A DNA stretch of 64,000 nucleotides from Cyclobacterium sp. (lineage in GTDB: Bacteria; Bacteroidota; Bacteroidia; Cytophagales; Cyclobacteriaceae), in assembly GCF_014762705.1 (NCBI RefSeq), contig NZ_JABURL010000015.1:62001-126000 (forward strand), written 5' to 3'. The number at the start of each line of letters is the position of its first letter. Within the stretch, counting starts at the first letter, position 1. Below the pieces are notes generated by a model. It did no database searches. It was not told where the DNA came from and saw only the letters and a list, made by a program, of their open reading frames with translations. The translations under genes and the position numbers were made by a program. Positions 7,817 through 16,945 of the stretch are shown here, one piece after another.

Positions 7817-9238
7817 CTAATTCCATCCGCCACCCAAAGCCCGGTACAGATCCACTACCGTCAGGAACATCTGGATTCTCGTATTGGTTTTGTTCAATTC
7901 AGCTTCCAGAACCCTGGACTGGGCCGTAATTACCTCCAGGTAGGTGGCATAGCCTCCCCTAAACAACTCATTGGATGTCGAAACGGCATTCAACAGTACA
8001 GCCGTCTCTTCATCCCGGAGGCTATACACGTTTCTTAGATTATCAATCCGCTGCAATTTGTTCATCACTTCCCGGTAACCATCCAAAATCCGTTGCTGGT
8101 AATTGTAAAGGGCCATATTATTTGAAGCTATGGCCTGGTCAAACCCTGCCTGAATCCTGTTTTGAGCAAATATGGGTGCGGTCAATCCTCCCAGCAAGCC
8201 AATGGTTAGGCCTCCTGGCATTTTCAAAGCAGCAGGAAGACTACGGTCGTTCAATCCCACATAGGGCGTAAAGCTAAAAGAAGGAAAAAATTCCTTTCTT
8301 GCCGCCTCGACATTGTAGTTGGCCGCCCGGAGTTCATGTTCCGCCTGTTGTATATCCGGTCTGCGCAGCAGCATGTCTGAGGGAATGCCCACCTCCATGC
8401 CGTAGGGCAGTTTGATTTCCAAAAGAGAAGAGGCCCTCGTGATGGGTTGGGGAAATCTACCCAACATAAAATTAAGGTAATTTTCCGTTTCAATGATTTC
8501 CTGCCGTTTCTCAAAAGCAAGACTTTTGGTAGACAGTAGCTGGGCTGAAAACTGTTGAACAGCCAACTCTGTGGCCCTGCCTGCCATTTTTTGAATCTTT
8601 ATCAGCTCTAAGGCCATTTCCTGAAATTCTATGTTCCGCTCTATGGTCTCCAGCTCAATATCCATTCCCAAAAGTTCATAATACAACTTGGCAATTTCAG
8701 CGACAATATTGGTTACCAAAAGATGCCTTCCTTTTTCTGTCGCCAGAAACGCTTCAAAATTGGCTTCCTTTCTGTCCCTTAGCTTGCCCCACACGTCAAT
8801 TTCCCAAGTACTTTGAAATCCGATAAAGTTGTTTTCGAGTCGGTTGACTACATTCCTGTCTCCATTTATGGTTCCTCCCAGCAAATTGGGCCGGATATCA
8901 CCCGATCTGTACCGGACGATGCCATCCATGGTAGGATATATGGCTCCTTTGCTAATCCGAAATTGGGTACGGGCTATTTCAATCCTTTCCAGGGCAGTTA
9001 GCAGATCCAGGTTGTTTTCCAGACCTTCTTCAATGAGATAAACCAAATGTGGATCATTGAAAAACTCCTCCCAGGAAATGTCACCTATGCTGGACGAATC
9101 CGTTATGTCCAGAAAAGTTTCTGGCAACGGTTCCATTTCGGGTAATTGTGGTACCTCTATGCTTTTGCAGGCATACACCAGAGAAAGGGCGCAGGTTGCT
9201 GCAATAAGACGCAAATAATACTGGTTACGTAAAAACAT
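7817..9238 (-). CDS. TolC/OprM-type outer-membrane efflux lipoprotein
   Basis: A 473-residue NodT/OprM-class outer-membrane factor. The N-terminus has a lipobox ending at C24 (ALSLVYAC), so the mature protein is probably lipidated. Two repeated OEP domains follow: helical hairpins around residues 60-240 and 260-460, with the typical LLRRPDIQQAEHELRAANYNVEAARKEFFP signature in the middle (split here: LLRRPDIQQAEHEL and ARKEFFPS). It forms the trimeric exit channel of the tripartite pump whose other subunits are encoded immediately upstream. The pump gene ends 12 bases before its start, so the three genes are one operon. Substrate is unknown. Confidence 0.9.
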   Translation of the reverse strand: MFLRNQYYLRLIAATCALSLVYACKSIEVPQLPEMEPLPETFLDITDSSSIGDISWEEFFNDPHLVYLIEEGLENNLDLLTALERIEIARTQFRISKGAIYPTMDGIVRYRSGDIRPNLLGGTINGDRNVVNRLENNFIGFQSTWEIDVWGKLRDRKEANFEAFLATEKGRHLLVTNIVAEIAKLYYELLGMDIELETIERNIEFQEMALELIKIQKMAGRATELAVQQFSAQLLSTKSLAFEKRQEIIETENYLNFMLGRFPQPITRASSLLEIKLPYGMEVGIPSDMLLRRPDIQQAEHELRAANYNVEAARKEFFPSFSFTPYVGLNDRSLPAALKMPGGLTIGLLGGLTAPIFAQNRIQAGFDQAIASNNMALYNYQQRILDGYREVMNKLQRIDNLRNVYSLRDEETAVLLNAVSTSNELFRGGYATYLEVITAQSRVLEAELNKTNTRIQMFLTVVDLYRALGGGWN

Positions 9239-9250
9239 GAATTTTTTCGT

Positions 9251-12200
9251 TCAATTATTCGAAAAAGATACCGGAGCCTTCTTTTCCTTAAAGACAGGCT
9301 CCGGCTCGGAACTAATTTTTTTAAAGGTAAAATGGGCAAAGATGACGTAAAGCCCGGGTATGACGATCAACCCAAAAATGGTACCGATCAACATTCCTCC
9401 TGCAGCGGCAGTACCTATGGACCTGTTACCCAGAGCACCTGCCCCTGTGGCCATGGCGAGCGGAAGCAAGCCCGCAATAAAAGCAAAGGATGTCATCAAA
9501 ATGGGACGGAGCCTGGTCACGGCACCTTCTACTGCTGCCTGAATTACACCATGTCCGGCATCCCTTTTCTGAATGGCAAATTCCACAATCAAAATGGCAT
9601 TTTTTCCTAAGAGCCCGATCAACATGATCAGTGCCACCTGGGCATAGATATTGTTTTGCAAACCCAGAACGTATAATGCGAAGAAGGCACCAAAAACCCC
9701 AATCGGGAGGGATAAAATCACGGGTAAAGGCAATAGAAAGCTTTCGTACTGCGCAGACAAAATAAGGTAAACAAACAGCAAGCAAATCAGGAAAATAACG
9801 ATGGCCTGATTCCCGGATCCCACTTCTTCCCTGGACATGCCATACCAATCGTGGCCATATCCCTGGGGTAATTTTTCTGAGGCAATCCTTTCAATGGCAG
9901 CGATTACATCCCCACTACTATAACCAGGAGCTGCAGCTCCTTTAACAGTAGAGGAATTGTACATGTTGAAACGGGTCAACTGTTCCGGACCGTAAGCTTT
10001 CTCCATGGTAAGAAAAGAAGAAATCGGAACCATTTCTCCCACATTGTTCTTGACATGCAAATTCATCACGTCTTCCGGCCGAGCCCTGTATTGAGGCCCT
10101 GCCTGCAGCATTACATCGTACATCTGCTCAAAACGCACAAAGTCAGATACATACATACCCCCCAGTAAAACCTGCATGGTACTCATGGCTTTGGCTATGG
10201 TTACCCCATTCTTGGCAGCCATATCCTGGTCAATTTTCACCAGAAACTGAGGGAATGTAGGGTCAAAATCCGTAAAGGCATTGTTTATCTCCGGTGCTGC
10301 TTCCAGTTCTTCAATCAATTCGTTGGTGATGGTAGCCAAACGGTCGAGGTTTCCAGTACCTGTCTGGTCCAAAACCTTCATTTGAAACCCACTGGAATTT
10401 CCAAACCCAGAAACGGTAGGGGGCAAAAAGAAGTCAATTTTGGCATCTGATATGCCTTCAGTCAAAGCCCTGAATTCATCCAGTGATTGTTGAATGGGAA
10501 GATTTTTCCTTTCATCCCAGGACTTCAGGTTAACCATGGCCATCCCGTAAGATGCACCAGAAAGCCCGTTCCCTAGGGAATAACCCGCCAGGCTGGAAAC
10601 AGATTCAACAGCCTCATTGCCTTCCAGGTTTTGAATCAATTCGTCCAACACCTTTTCTGTTCTTTCCACGGTAGCACCTGCCGGAGTGGTCACGTTGACA
10701 TACACCATGCTTTGGTCTTCCGTGGGAATAAATCCGGTAGGAAGAATTTTACTGATCCCCCAGGTAGCCACGAAAAAACCCACCAAAATAAAAGTTGTAA
10801 TGCCTCGCCTGGGGACTATATACGTAATGTATTGGTAGTATTTGCCCTCGAAGAAATGGTAGGTACGGTTAAACCAATCGAAGAAACGCTGCAAAACCGT
10901 CCGTTTTTTCTCCTGACCATAATGGTTATGAAGAAGGATGGCACACAAGGCCGGGGTGAGGGTAAGTGCATTGATACCTGAAATAAATATGGCAAAAGCC
11001 AGGGTCAGAGAAAACTGCCGGTAGAAAATTCCAACCGGTCCAGACATAAAAGCTACCGGAATAAATACGGCAGACATTACCATGGTAATGGCAATTATGG
11101 CACCACTGATTTCTTTCATAGCGGCAAAGGTGGCCGCCCTGGGCGCCAGACCTTCCTTTTCCATCTTGGCGTGGACGGCTTCCACCACTACAATGGCATT
11201 ATCCACCACGATACCGATCGCAAGCACCAGAGCAAACAAGGTCAGCAGGTTTATAGAAAATCCCAACCATTGCATAAAAAACAGGGAACCAATGAGGGCT
11301 ACGGGTACAGCCAATGTTGGGATCAGGGTAGATCTAAAATCCTGCAGGAAAATAAAGACAACTATAAAAACCAGAATAAATGCTTCCACCAGGGTGACCA
11401 AAACCTCCTGAATAGAGGCATCCAGAAAACGGGACACATCATAAGAAATCTTATAGTCCATTCCAGCCGGAAAAGTATTGTTTTTTATTTGCTCTACTTT
11501 CTTTTTGACATTGGCGATGACTTCACTTGCATTGGAACCCGGCCTTTGTATTACCATTACCGAGGCTGCAGGACGACCATCCATTTTAGCTATCCTCCCG
11601 TAATTCAGATTACCAAATTCAACCTCTGCAATGTCCCTGAGCCGTAATACCGAACCATCCGTATTTGCCCTGATAACCAGATTTTCGTATTGCTTGGGTT
11701 CGAAAAATTTTCCGCTGTATTTCAACACATACTGAAGCATCTGCATGTCCTTGCCAGAACTGATACCCAATTGTCCTGGAGCGGCTTCCACATTTTGATT
11801 TCTAATGGCCTCCACGACATCATCCGTAGAAACTTTGTAGGCCGTCATCCGGTCCGGTTTGAGCCAGATCCTCATGGAGTAATCCTTTGTGCTCATGATT
11901 TCAGCCAAACCTACTCCATCCACCCGCCTGAGTTCCTGCAAGACATTAAGATCCGTGAAATTATAAATAAATGCTTCATCCAGGGAAGGGTCTTCACTGG
12001 CTACATTGATATACATGAGCAAACCCTCCACCTGTTTTTCGACCGTCACGCCAGCTTTAATAGCCTCCTCAGGCAACTCGTTAACTACTGTTGAGATTCG
12101 GTTTTGAATTTCTACAGCAGCCAGGTCAGGATCGGTACCGGCTTCAAAATATACTTTAATGATTACCGTACCGCGATTACTGCTTACGGAGGTCATGTAT

Positions 12201-12427
12201 GTCATTCCCGGCACCCCATTGATTACTTTCTCCAAGGGGGTTGCCACCGTTCTTGCTGCGACTTCGGCATTGGCTCCTCGGTATTTGGTCCTTACAGCCA
12301 CTGAGGGGGGAGCAATATCTGGGAACAATTCTATAGGAAGCGTGAAAAAGGACAACAAGCCCAAAAGCACAAAAAATAGGGAAATGACCAGAGATAAAAC
12401 CGGCCGCTTTATAAATAATTTAAACAT
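9251..12427 (-). CDS. RND multidrug efflux pump, HAE1 (AcrB) family
   Basis: A 1058-residue inner-membrane proton-driven exporter with the standard 12-helix, two large periplasmic loop layout. It begins with the typical FIKRPVLSLVISLFFVLLG first helix. The TM4 proton-relay segment reads IGIVVDNAIVVVE, giving D409 followed by N410 where AcrB has Asp407-Asp408, while the TM10 lysine is kept (LLGKNAILIVEF, K942). Family motif FRSTLIPTLAVPVALIGS is present. It takes hydrophobic compounds from the periplasm and outer leaflet and works with the adaptor encoded 12 bases upstream and the TolC-like protein 12 bases downstream. The drug range is not predictable. No frameshift is seen. Confidence 0.93.
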   Translation of the reverse strand: MFKLFIKRPVLSLVISLFFVLLGLLSFFTLPIELFPDIAPPSVAVRTKYRGANAEVAARTVATPLEKVINGVPGMTYMTSVSSNRGTVIIKVYFEAGTDPDLAAVEIQNRISTVVNELPEEAIKAGVTVEKQVEGLLMYINVASEDPSLDEAFIYNFTDLNVLQELRRVDGVGLAEIMSTKDYSMRIWLKPDRMTAYKVSTDDVVEAIRNQNVEAAPGQLGISSGKDMQMLQYVLKYSGKFFEPKQYENLVIRANTDGSVLRLRDIAEVEFGNLNYGRIAKMDGRPAASVMVIQRPGSNASEVIANVKKKVEQIKNNTFPAGMDYKISYDVSRFLDASIQEVLVTLVEAFILVFIVVFIFLQDFRSTLIPTLAVPVALIGSLFFMQWLGFSINLLTLFALVLAIGIVVDNAIVVVEAVHAKMEKEGLAPRAATFAAMKEISGAIIAITMVMSAVFIPVAFMSGPVGIFYRQFSLTLAFAIFISGINALTLTPALCAILLHNHYGQEKKRTVLQRFFDWFNRTYHFFEGKYYQYITYIVPRRGITTFILVGFFVATWGISKILPTGFIPTEDQSMVYVNVTTPAGATVERTEKVLDELIQNLEGNEAVESVSSLAGYSLGNGLSGASYGMAMVNLKSWDERKNLPIQQSLDEFRALTEGISDAKIDFFLPPTVSGFGNSSGFQMKVLDQTGTGNLDRLATITNELIEELEAAPEINNAFTDFDPTFPQFLVKIDQDMAAKNGVTIAKAMSTMQVLLGGMYVSDFVRFEQMYDVMLQAGPQYRARPEDVMNLHVKNNVGEMVPISSFLTMEKAYGPEQLTRFNMYNSSTVKGAAAPGYSSGDVIAAIERIASEKLPQGYGHDWYGMSREEVGSGNQAIVIFLICLLFVYLILSAQYESFLLPLPVILSLPIGVFGAFFALYVLGLQNNIYAQVALIMLIGLLGKNAILIVEFAIQKRDAGHGVIQAAVEGAVTRLRPILMTSFAFIAGLLPLAMATGAGALGNRSIGTAAAGGMLIGTIFGLIVIPGLYVIFAHFTFKKISSEPEPVFKEKKAPVSFSNN

Positions 12428-12439
12428 GATGGATTTTAC

Positions 12440-13618
12440 TTAAGGGGTCTGTACTACTTCGGCCACTGCATTGTCCTCCGGAATAGATTGATCTGCCTCT
12501 TCCTCAGAAGCAACAATTTTCGGCTGAATGGTCATGCCATTCTTGATGTTTTGTATGCCTTCAAAAACAAGGCTTTCCCCTGCTTCCAGACCGGATTCCA
12601 CAATGTAATAATGAGAAAACCTCGCCCTTGGGATAAAACTTCTCATCTCCACCTGATTGTCATCACCCACCACATAAACAAAACTTCTGTCCTGTATTTC
12701 GAATACGGCCTTTTGGGGTATGATGATGGCGTTTCGAACACGGTTGGTCAGGATGATTTTACCTGTAGATCCATGTTTCAATATTTTGTTGGGATTAGGA
12801 AACCGTGCCCTGAAAGCAATAGAACCTGTGTTGGCATTAAACTCACCTTCCATGGTTTCGATCAATCCTTTATATGGATAAGGTGATCCGTCTGCTAAAA
12901 CCAACTCTACCACATTGTTTTCAGCCGTTTCGTCCTTGGCCTTGATGTATTCCAGGTATTCACGCTCTGAAACATTGAAATAAACATGTACCGAACTTAC
13001 ATCGGATACCGTAGTCAGTAGACTGCCTTCATCAATCAGGCTTCCTGTTCTAAGGGGTATCCTGTCTGTAATGCCATCAAATGGGGCTCTGATTTCTGTG
13101 TAAGAAAGTTGTACCTCTGCATTGGCTTCTGCGGATTTCGCTTCTTCAATTTTGGCCATCACAGCATCATATTTGGCACGGGTAAGGTTCAATTCGGATT
13201 CCGAAATCACATTGTTATCCACCATGATCTTAAGCCGCTCCACCTCAAACTCCATTACTTTGGCCTCGGCTTTGGCACTTTCCAGGTTTGCCCTTGCTTT
13301 GGCCAGATCGGCCTTGTACTCCTGATCGTTGGTTTTGAAAAGGATTTGTCCCTTTTTAACCTGCTTTCCTTCATCCACAAACACCGTTTCAAGAAACCCT
13401 TTCACCCGTGCCCTCAATTCCACATTCTGGATGGCTTTGATATCTGCCACATAATCCCTGTGCAAAATGGTATCTTTGGCCACCACCTTTATTACCGGGA
13501 ATTCTTTGATTTTCCCTGTATTACCAGCCGTTTTATTTTCCTGACTACATGAAAAAAATGCGCTGCCAAAAAAAAGAAAAATCATTATCCAATTTTTACT
13601 CAATTTACCTCTGTTCAT
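12440..13618 (-). CDS. RND efflux periplasmic adaptor (membrane fusion protein)
   Basis: A 392-residue AcrA/MexA-type adaptor. It has an N-terminal signal with a lipobox (FFGSAFFSCSQ), the lipoyl half-motifs (ELRARVKGFLETVFVDEG and SYTEIRAPFDGITDRI), a long alpha-hairpin between them rich in Ala, Glu and Lys, and the beta-barrel and membrane-proximal domains with a KAVFEIQDRSFVYVV strand pattern. It bridges the RND pump and the outer-membrane channel. The ATG at 13618 (MNRGKLSKNW) is the start; a TTG two codons earlier is less likely. It is the first gene of the adaptor-pump-channel operon, and its upstream region holds three short direct repeats and two palindromes that may be regulator sites. 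Confidence 0.9.
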   Translation of the reverse strand: MNRGKLSKNWIMIFLFFGSAFFSCSQENKTAGNTGKIKEFPVIKVVAKDTILHRDYVADIKAIQNVELRARVKGFLETVFVDEGKQVKKGQILFKTNDQEYKADLAKARANLESAKAEAKVMEFEVERLKIMVDNNVISESELNLTRAKYDAVMAKIEEAKSAEANAEVQLSYTEIRAPFDGITDRIPLRTGSLIDEGSLLTTVSDVSSVHVYFNVSEREYLEYIKAKDETAENNVVELVLADGSPYPYKGLIETMEGEFNANTGSIAFRARFPNPNKILKHGSTGKIILTNRVRNAIIIPQKAVFEIQDRSFVYVVGDDNQVEMRSFIPRARFSHYYIVESGLEAGESLVFEGIQNIKNGMTIQPKIVASEEEADQSIPEDNAVAEVVQTP

Positions 13619-13808
13619 TACCAATTCTCCTACTTAAAATACCTACATTAAAGTATCTATTCACCTATTTAAAATACTTTAAAACCAGACATATTTACTA
13701 TTTTTTATTTGGGAAAGCAAGCGTAAAATTACGCATACCTGTCTTTGGTAAGATCAACGGGGAAAATCTGGTATAAACATTCCTCCTGCTTTTGCATTTC
13801 AAAAATGT

Positions 13809-13832
13809 TTATTCAGGTGCATTCCTGAATAA
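13809..13832. promoter_or_regulatory. 24-bp palindromic operator candidate upstream of RND operon
   Basis: Perfect 9-bp arms TTATTCAGG and CCTGAATAA flank a 6-base spacer TGCATT. Size and symmetry resemble TetR/AcrR-family operators, and the outer TTATT...AATAA and the inner CATTCC are shared with the palindrome next to the TetR gene at 40789-40816. No regulator gene is adjacent, so the binding protein is unknown. Confidence 0.4.
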
Positions 13833-13915
13833 TTGCTTTTAAAGTTAAATGGACGAAATGGTTTTATTTGGAAACGCATTGTCTTAAAATGAAAATATCA
13901 TTTCCCATCTTGTTG

Positions 13916-13923
13916 TATATTTG
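13916..13923 (+). promoter_or_regulatory. Candidate -7 box for the CBM9-like gene
   Basis: TATATTTG matches TAnnTTTG and is 28 bases before the ATG at 13952. A convincing -33 element is not visible. Confidence 0.35.
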
Positions 13924-13951
13924 TTTTCCTTTAATTATCGCATAGCATTAT

Positions 13952-15016
13952 ATGATTAGAATATTTACAGCCTATTTGTTTTACACCTTAACCTGTCTGT
14001 CGGCGTGGGCACAGGAAATCCCCCAACCCAGAAATTACCTGGCTTACCAGGTTCAGGATAATTTAACCATAGACGGCCTGCTGGATGAATCTGCCTGGCA
14101 TAAAGCTCCCTGGTCGGATCCATTTCTGGATATTCGGGGAAAGGAATTTCCTGAACCAGTACAGGGTACCCGAATGAAAATGTTGTGGGACAAGGAAAAC
14201 CTTTATATAGCCTTCCATTTGGAAGAGTCCGATCTCTGGGCCACCTACACCGAAAGGGAATCCGTTATTTTCCAGGAAAATGACATTGAAATTTTTATCG
14301 ACCCAGATGGGGACACCCACCATTATTACGAAATTGAAATCAACGCATTGGGAACCCTCTGGGACTTGCTGATGACGCGTCCCTACAAAAATGGCGGCAA
14401 GCCCATCAACGGCTGGAACATCAACGATTTTCAATATGCAGTGCATCTGGAGGGTACTTTAAATGATCCTTCAGATACCGATCAATTTTGGGCCCTGGAA
14501 ATGGCCATTCCCTGGAAAAGCCTCTCTCAGTCAGGACCCCGGTACAGGGCTCCAGAACCGGGTGAACCCTGGAAAATAAATTTTTCCAGGGTGCAGTGGC
14601 AAATCGAAGCTGATGGAAATGGCTATAAAAAGAAACTAAATCCCGAAACCGGCAAAACCTATCCTGAAGACAACTGGGTTTGGTCTGCCATGGGCCCGAT
14701 CAACATGCATATTCCCGAACGCTGGGGGTATGTGCAATTCTCGGACATCACAGTTGGGGAGGGTACAGCTTCTTTTCAGATTCATCCCGACGAAAAAATA
14801 AAGCGCGAATTGAGAAGATTTTATGAGGCACAGCGGAAACTTTTTGCCAGCACAGGGCATTACAGTAAGGATCGCAGCGAACTGGGTGTCGAAAGTGACT
14901 TGAAAGATGTTTCCTTTGAAGTCAGCGAAAGCAGGTTTAAAATTTCTGCTCCCTCCACGATAGCGGAAAAAGGCCGGTGGTATATCACGGAAGATAGCAG
15001 GATATGGCAGGAGTAA
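13952..15016 (+). CDS. Secreted carbohydrate-binding family 9-like protein
   Basis: A 354-residue exported protein with an N-terminal signal peptide (about residues 1-20, ending LSAWAQ). The main body is a CBM9-like/DOMON-like beta-sandwich: LTIDGLLDESAWHKAPW, the MLWDKENLYIAFHLEE strand, NDIEIFIDPDGDTHHYYEIEIN and the WALEMAIPWKSL strand are characteristic. Such proteins bind sugars or sugar-like ligands at the cell surface or periplasm; related domains also appear as carriers in enzyme systems. No catalytic domain is attached. The C-terminal third (after about residue 265) is charged and less recognisable. It is a single gene ahead of the DUF4382 lipoprotein and may share transcription with it (about 60 bases apart). 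Confidence 0.72.
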   Translation: MIRIFTAYLFYTLTCLSAWAQEIPQPRNYLAYQVQDNLTIDGLLDESAWHKAPWSDPFLDIRGKEFPEPVQGTRMKMLWDKENLYIAFHLEESDLWATYTERESVIFQENDIEIFIDPDGDTHHYYEIEINALGTLWDLLMTRPYKNGGKPINGWNINDFQYAVHLEGTLNDPSDTDQFWALEMAIPWKSLSQSGPRYRAPEPGEPWKINFSRVQWQIEADGNGYKKKLNPETGKTYPEDNWVWSAMGPINMHIPERWGYVQFSDITVGEGTASFQIHPDEKIKRELRRFYEAQRKLFASTGHYSKDRSELGVESDLKDVSFEVSESRFKISAPSTIAEKGRWYITEDSRIWQE

Positions 15017-15077
15017 TGTAAAATGCATGGTGTGCTTTTTAAAAAATTCAGGACTACGGCATGGGAAGACAATCGTA

Positions 15078-15884
15078 ATGGAGATGAGGAAAATAACACA
15101 TTTTATTTTAGGAATAGCAATATTTTCCGGACTATTGATGGCTTGTGATAATGCTGCTTCAGAAAACCGTTCCCTGGTCAATATACTTTTGGTGGATACC
15201 CCAGGAGATTTCGAACAGGTCTGGATAGAAGTTCTGGGAGTAGAAATATTGCCTGCTGGAAGCAGGGGCAGTGCTGAAAATGCCAGTTGGATCAACTTAC
15301 CCTACCAGGCTGCAAGCAATATGGTCCGGATAAGTGACCTGGTCAATGAGGAAAGGTTATTGATAGGAAGAACTGAAATACAGTCAGGCATGGTTTCAAA
15401 AATCAAACTTCTGCTGGGAAATGAATTGTACCTGATCCAGGATGAAACACGAATTGATCTGGACAAGGATTCGGATTTTGAAAATAAATTAGAAATAGAC
15501 ATCAATGTAAACGCCTTGCCCGGCAATTCCTACGATATTTACCTTGATTTTGACCTGGCTAGCTCGGTGGTACGCAGCAGTGGGGGCAATTACCAGCTGG
15601 ACCCCAGGATCCGGGCGTTTGAGTCCGGAGTAGCTGCGGTAATCCGCGGCAGCATATTACCAAGGAATGTCAATTCGCATGTTTTTATCCGCAGTGATAC
15701 CGATACCCTGACAACCCTTACCGGAGCCAACGGGGGATTTTATTTACAGGGAATTCCTCCCAATGACTATCAGATCACTATTGATGCGCCTGAAATTTAC
15801 CAGGATACCGCATTTAACGTTTCGGTACAAGCAGATACCCTACTGACTATTCCAGCCATTACACTCAGACCCCAACTACCCTGA
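15078..15884 (+). CDS. DUF4382 lipoprotein
   Basis: About 268 residues. A signal peptide with lipobox GLLMAC indicates a lipid-anchored envelope protein. Residues after the lipobox form a DUF4382 domain (VNILLVDTPGDFEQVWIEV start, GNSYDIYLDFDLASSVV near the end), followed by a carboxypeptidase-regulatory-like beta-sandwich (VIRGSILPRN, LTGANGGFYLQGIPPNDYQI). Function is unknown; members occur mostly as single lipoproteins in Bacteroidota and archaea. ATGs at 15078 and 15084 are both plausible; the latter begins directly with the basic signal-peptide region. The stop TGA overlaps the ribD ATG by one base, so ribD is probably translationally coupled. Confidence 0.72.
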   Translation: MEMRKITHFILGIAIFSGLLMACDNAASENRSLVNILLVDTPGDFEQVWIEVLGVEILPAGSRGSAENASWINLPYQAASNMVRISDLVNEERLLIGRTEIQSGMVSKIKLLLGNELYLIQDETRIDLDKDSDFENKLEIDINVNALPGNSYDIYLDFDLASSVVRSSGGNYQLDPRIRAFESGVAAVIRGSILPRNVNSHVFIRSDTDTLTTLTGANGGFYLQGIPPNDYQITIDAPEIYQDTAFNVSVQADTLLTIPAITLRPQLP

Positions 15885-16945
15885 TGGAATCCCGGAACCA
15901 ATCCTTTTCGCAGGCTATTCCAGTTGATGAGGCCTACATGCAAAGGGCAATCGACCTTGCTTCTCTTGGTGAAGGACAGGTCAGCCCCAATCCAATGGTG
16001 GGTTGCGTGATTGTTTACCAGGATAAAATTATTGGCGAAGGCTACCACGAGCGGTATGGAGAGGCCCATGCGGAACCAAATGCCATCAAAGCCGTCAAAG
16101 ATCAAAATCTGCTACAGGAATCGACGCTCTATGTTACTTTAGAACCCTGTGCACACCATGGAAAAACACCCCCATGTGCCGAATTAATTGCCAGGCATCA
16201 GTTAAAAAAAGTGGTCATCGGCGCCTTGGATTCTAACCCTTTGGTAGCCGGAAAAGGAATTTCCCTGCTGCAGGATGCCGGAATTGAAATTGTCACCGGT
16301 GTTTTGGAAAAAAAAGTAAGGCATCAAAACCGCAGGTTTTTTACCAGGATGGAAAAAAAACGACCCTACATCTTGTTAAAATGGGCACAAACACTGGACA
16401 GGTTTATTGCAAGGACGAATTACGACAGCAAATGGATCAGTTCAGTCCTCAGCCGGCAGCTGGTCCATCGCTGGCGGGCAGAGGAAGATGCCATTATGGT
16501 CGGCACGCATACCGCCCATTATGATAATCCCCGCCTGAATGTCCGGGATTGGTCAGGTAAAGATCCAATCCGGGTAGTGATCGACAGAAATCTCAGACTG
16601 TCACAGGCACTAAACCTCTTTGATGGCACCCAAAGGACGCTTATTTACAACCAAAGACAAGATAAAACCACCGGGCTAACCCAATGGATACAGGTAGATG
16701 CGCATTTTGACCTTAAGGCCCTTTTGGAAGACCTGCATCAGAAGGGAGTGCAGAGTCTGCTGGTGGAAGGAGGTGCTGCCTTGTTGCAAGACTTTATCCG
16801 GCAGGGACTGTGGGATGAAGCCAGGGTTTTTACTGGAAACCTTCGATTTGGCCTGGGCATTCCAGCTCCTGTTCTTCCGGGCTATCCCGAAATACGCCAA
16901 TCTTTAGAAACTGATACTTTAGAAGTTTACATGAATCATGAGTGA
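15884..16945 (+). CDS. ribD: Bifunctional riboflavin biosynthesis deaminase/reductase RibD
   Basis: A 353-residue fusion catalysing two riboflavin steps: deamination of the diaminohydroxy-phosphoribosylaminopyrimidine and reduction of the ribose side chain with NADPH. The N-terminal deaminase has the zinc set H62-A-E64 with C89 and C98 (VTLEPCAHHGKTPPCAELI). The C-terminal reductase (about residues 150-353) has KWAQTLDRFIA, DAIMVGTHTAHYDNPRLNVR and LLVEGGAALLQDFI. Other rib genes are not in the window. It overlaps the upstream DUF4382 gene by one base and the downstream methionine sulfoxide reductase gene by eight bases. Confidence 0.93.
   Translation: MESRNQSFSQAIPVDEAYMQRAIDLASLGEGQVSPNPMVGCVIVYQDKIIGEGYHERYGEAHAEPNAIKAVKDQNLLQESTLYVTLEPCAHHGKTPPCAELIARHQLKKVVIGALDSNPLVAGKGISLLQDAGIEIVTGVLEKKVRHQNRRFFTRMEKKRPYILLKWAQTLDRFIARTNYDSKWISSVLSRQLVHRWRAEEDAIMVGTHTAHYDNPRLNVRDWSGKDPIRVVIDRNLRLSQALNLFDGTQRTLIYNQRQDKTTGLTQWIQVDAHFDLKALLEDLHQKGVQSLLVEGGAALLQDFIRQGLWDEARVFTGNLRFGLGIPAPVLPGYPEIRQSLETDTLEVYMNHE

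Larger units (their letters stand above)
13619..13951. promoter_or_regulatory. Divergent regulatory region between RND operon and CBM9 gene
   Basis: This 333-base gap has no convincing gene. It holds three TTAAA(A/G)TA(C/T) repeats at 13634, 13648 and 13669 (spaced 14 and 21 bases), a GCGTAA-AA-TTACGC palindrome at 13721-13734, a 24-bp palindrome at 13809-13832, and a promoter-like box at 13916-13923 for the rightward gene. Confidence 0.45.

Noticed and set aside
14636-15295. 219-codon minus-strand frame
   Set aside because: Covers parts of two convincing plus-strand genes and shows no motif.
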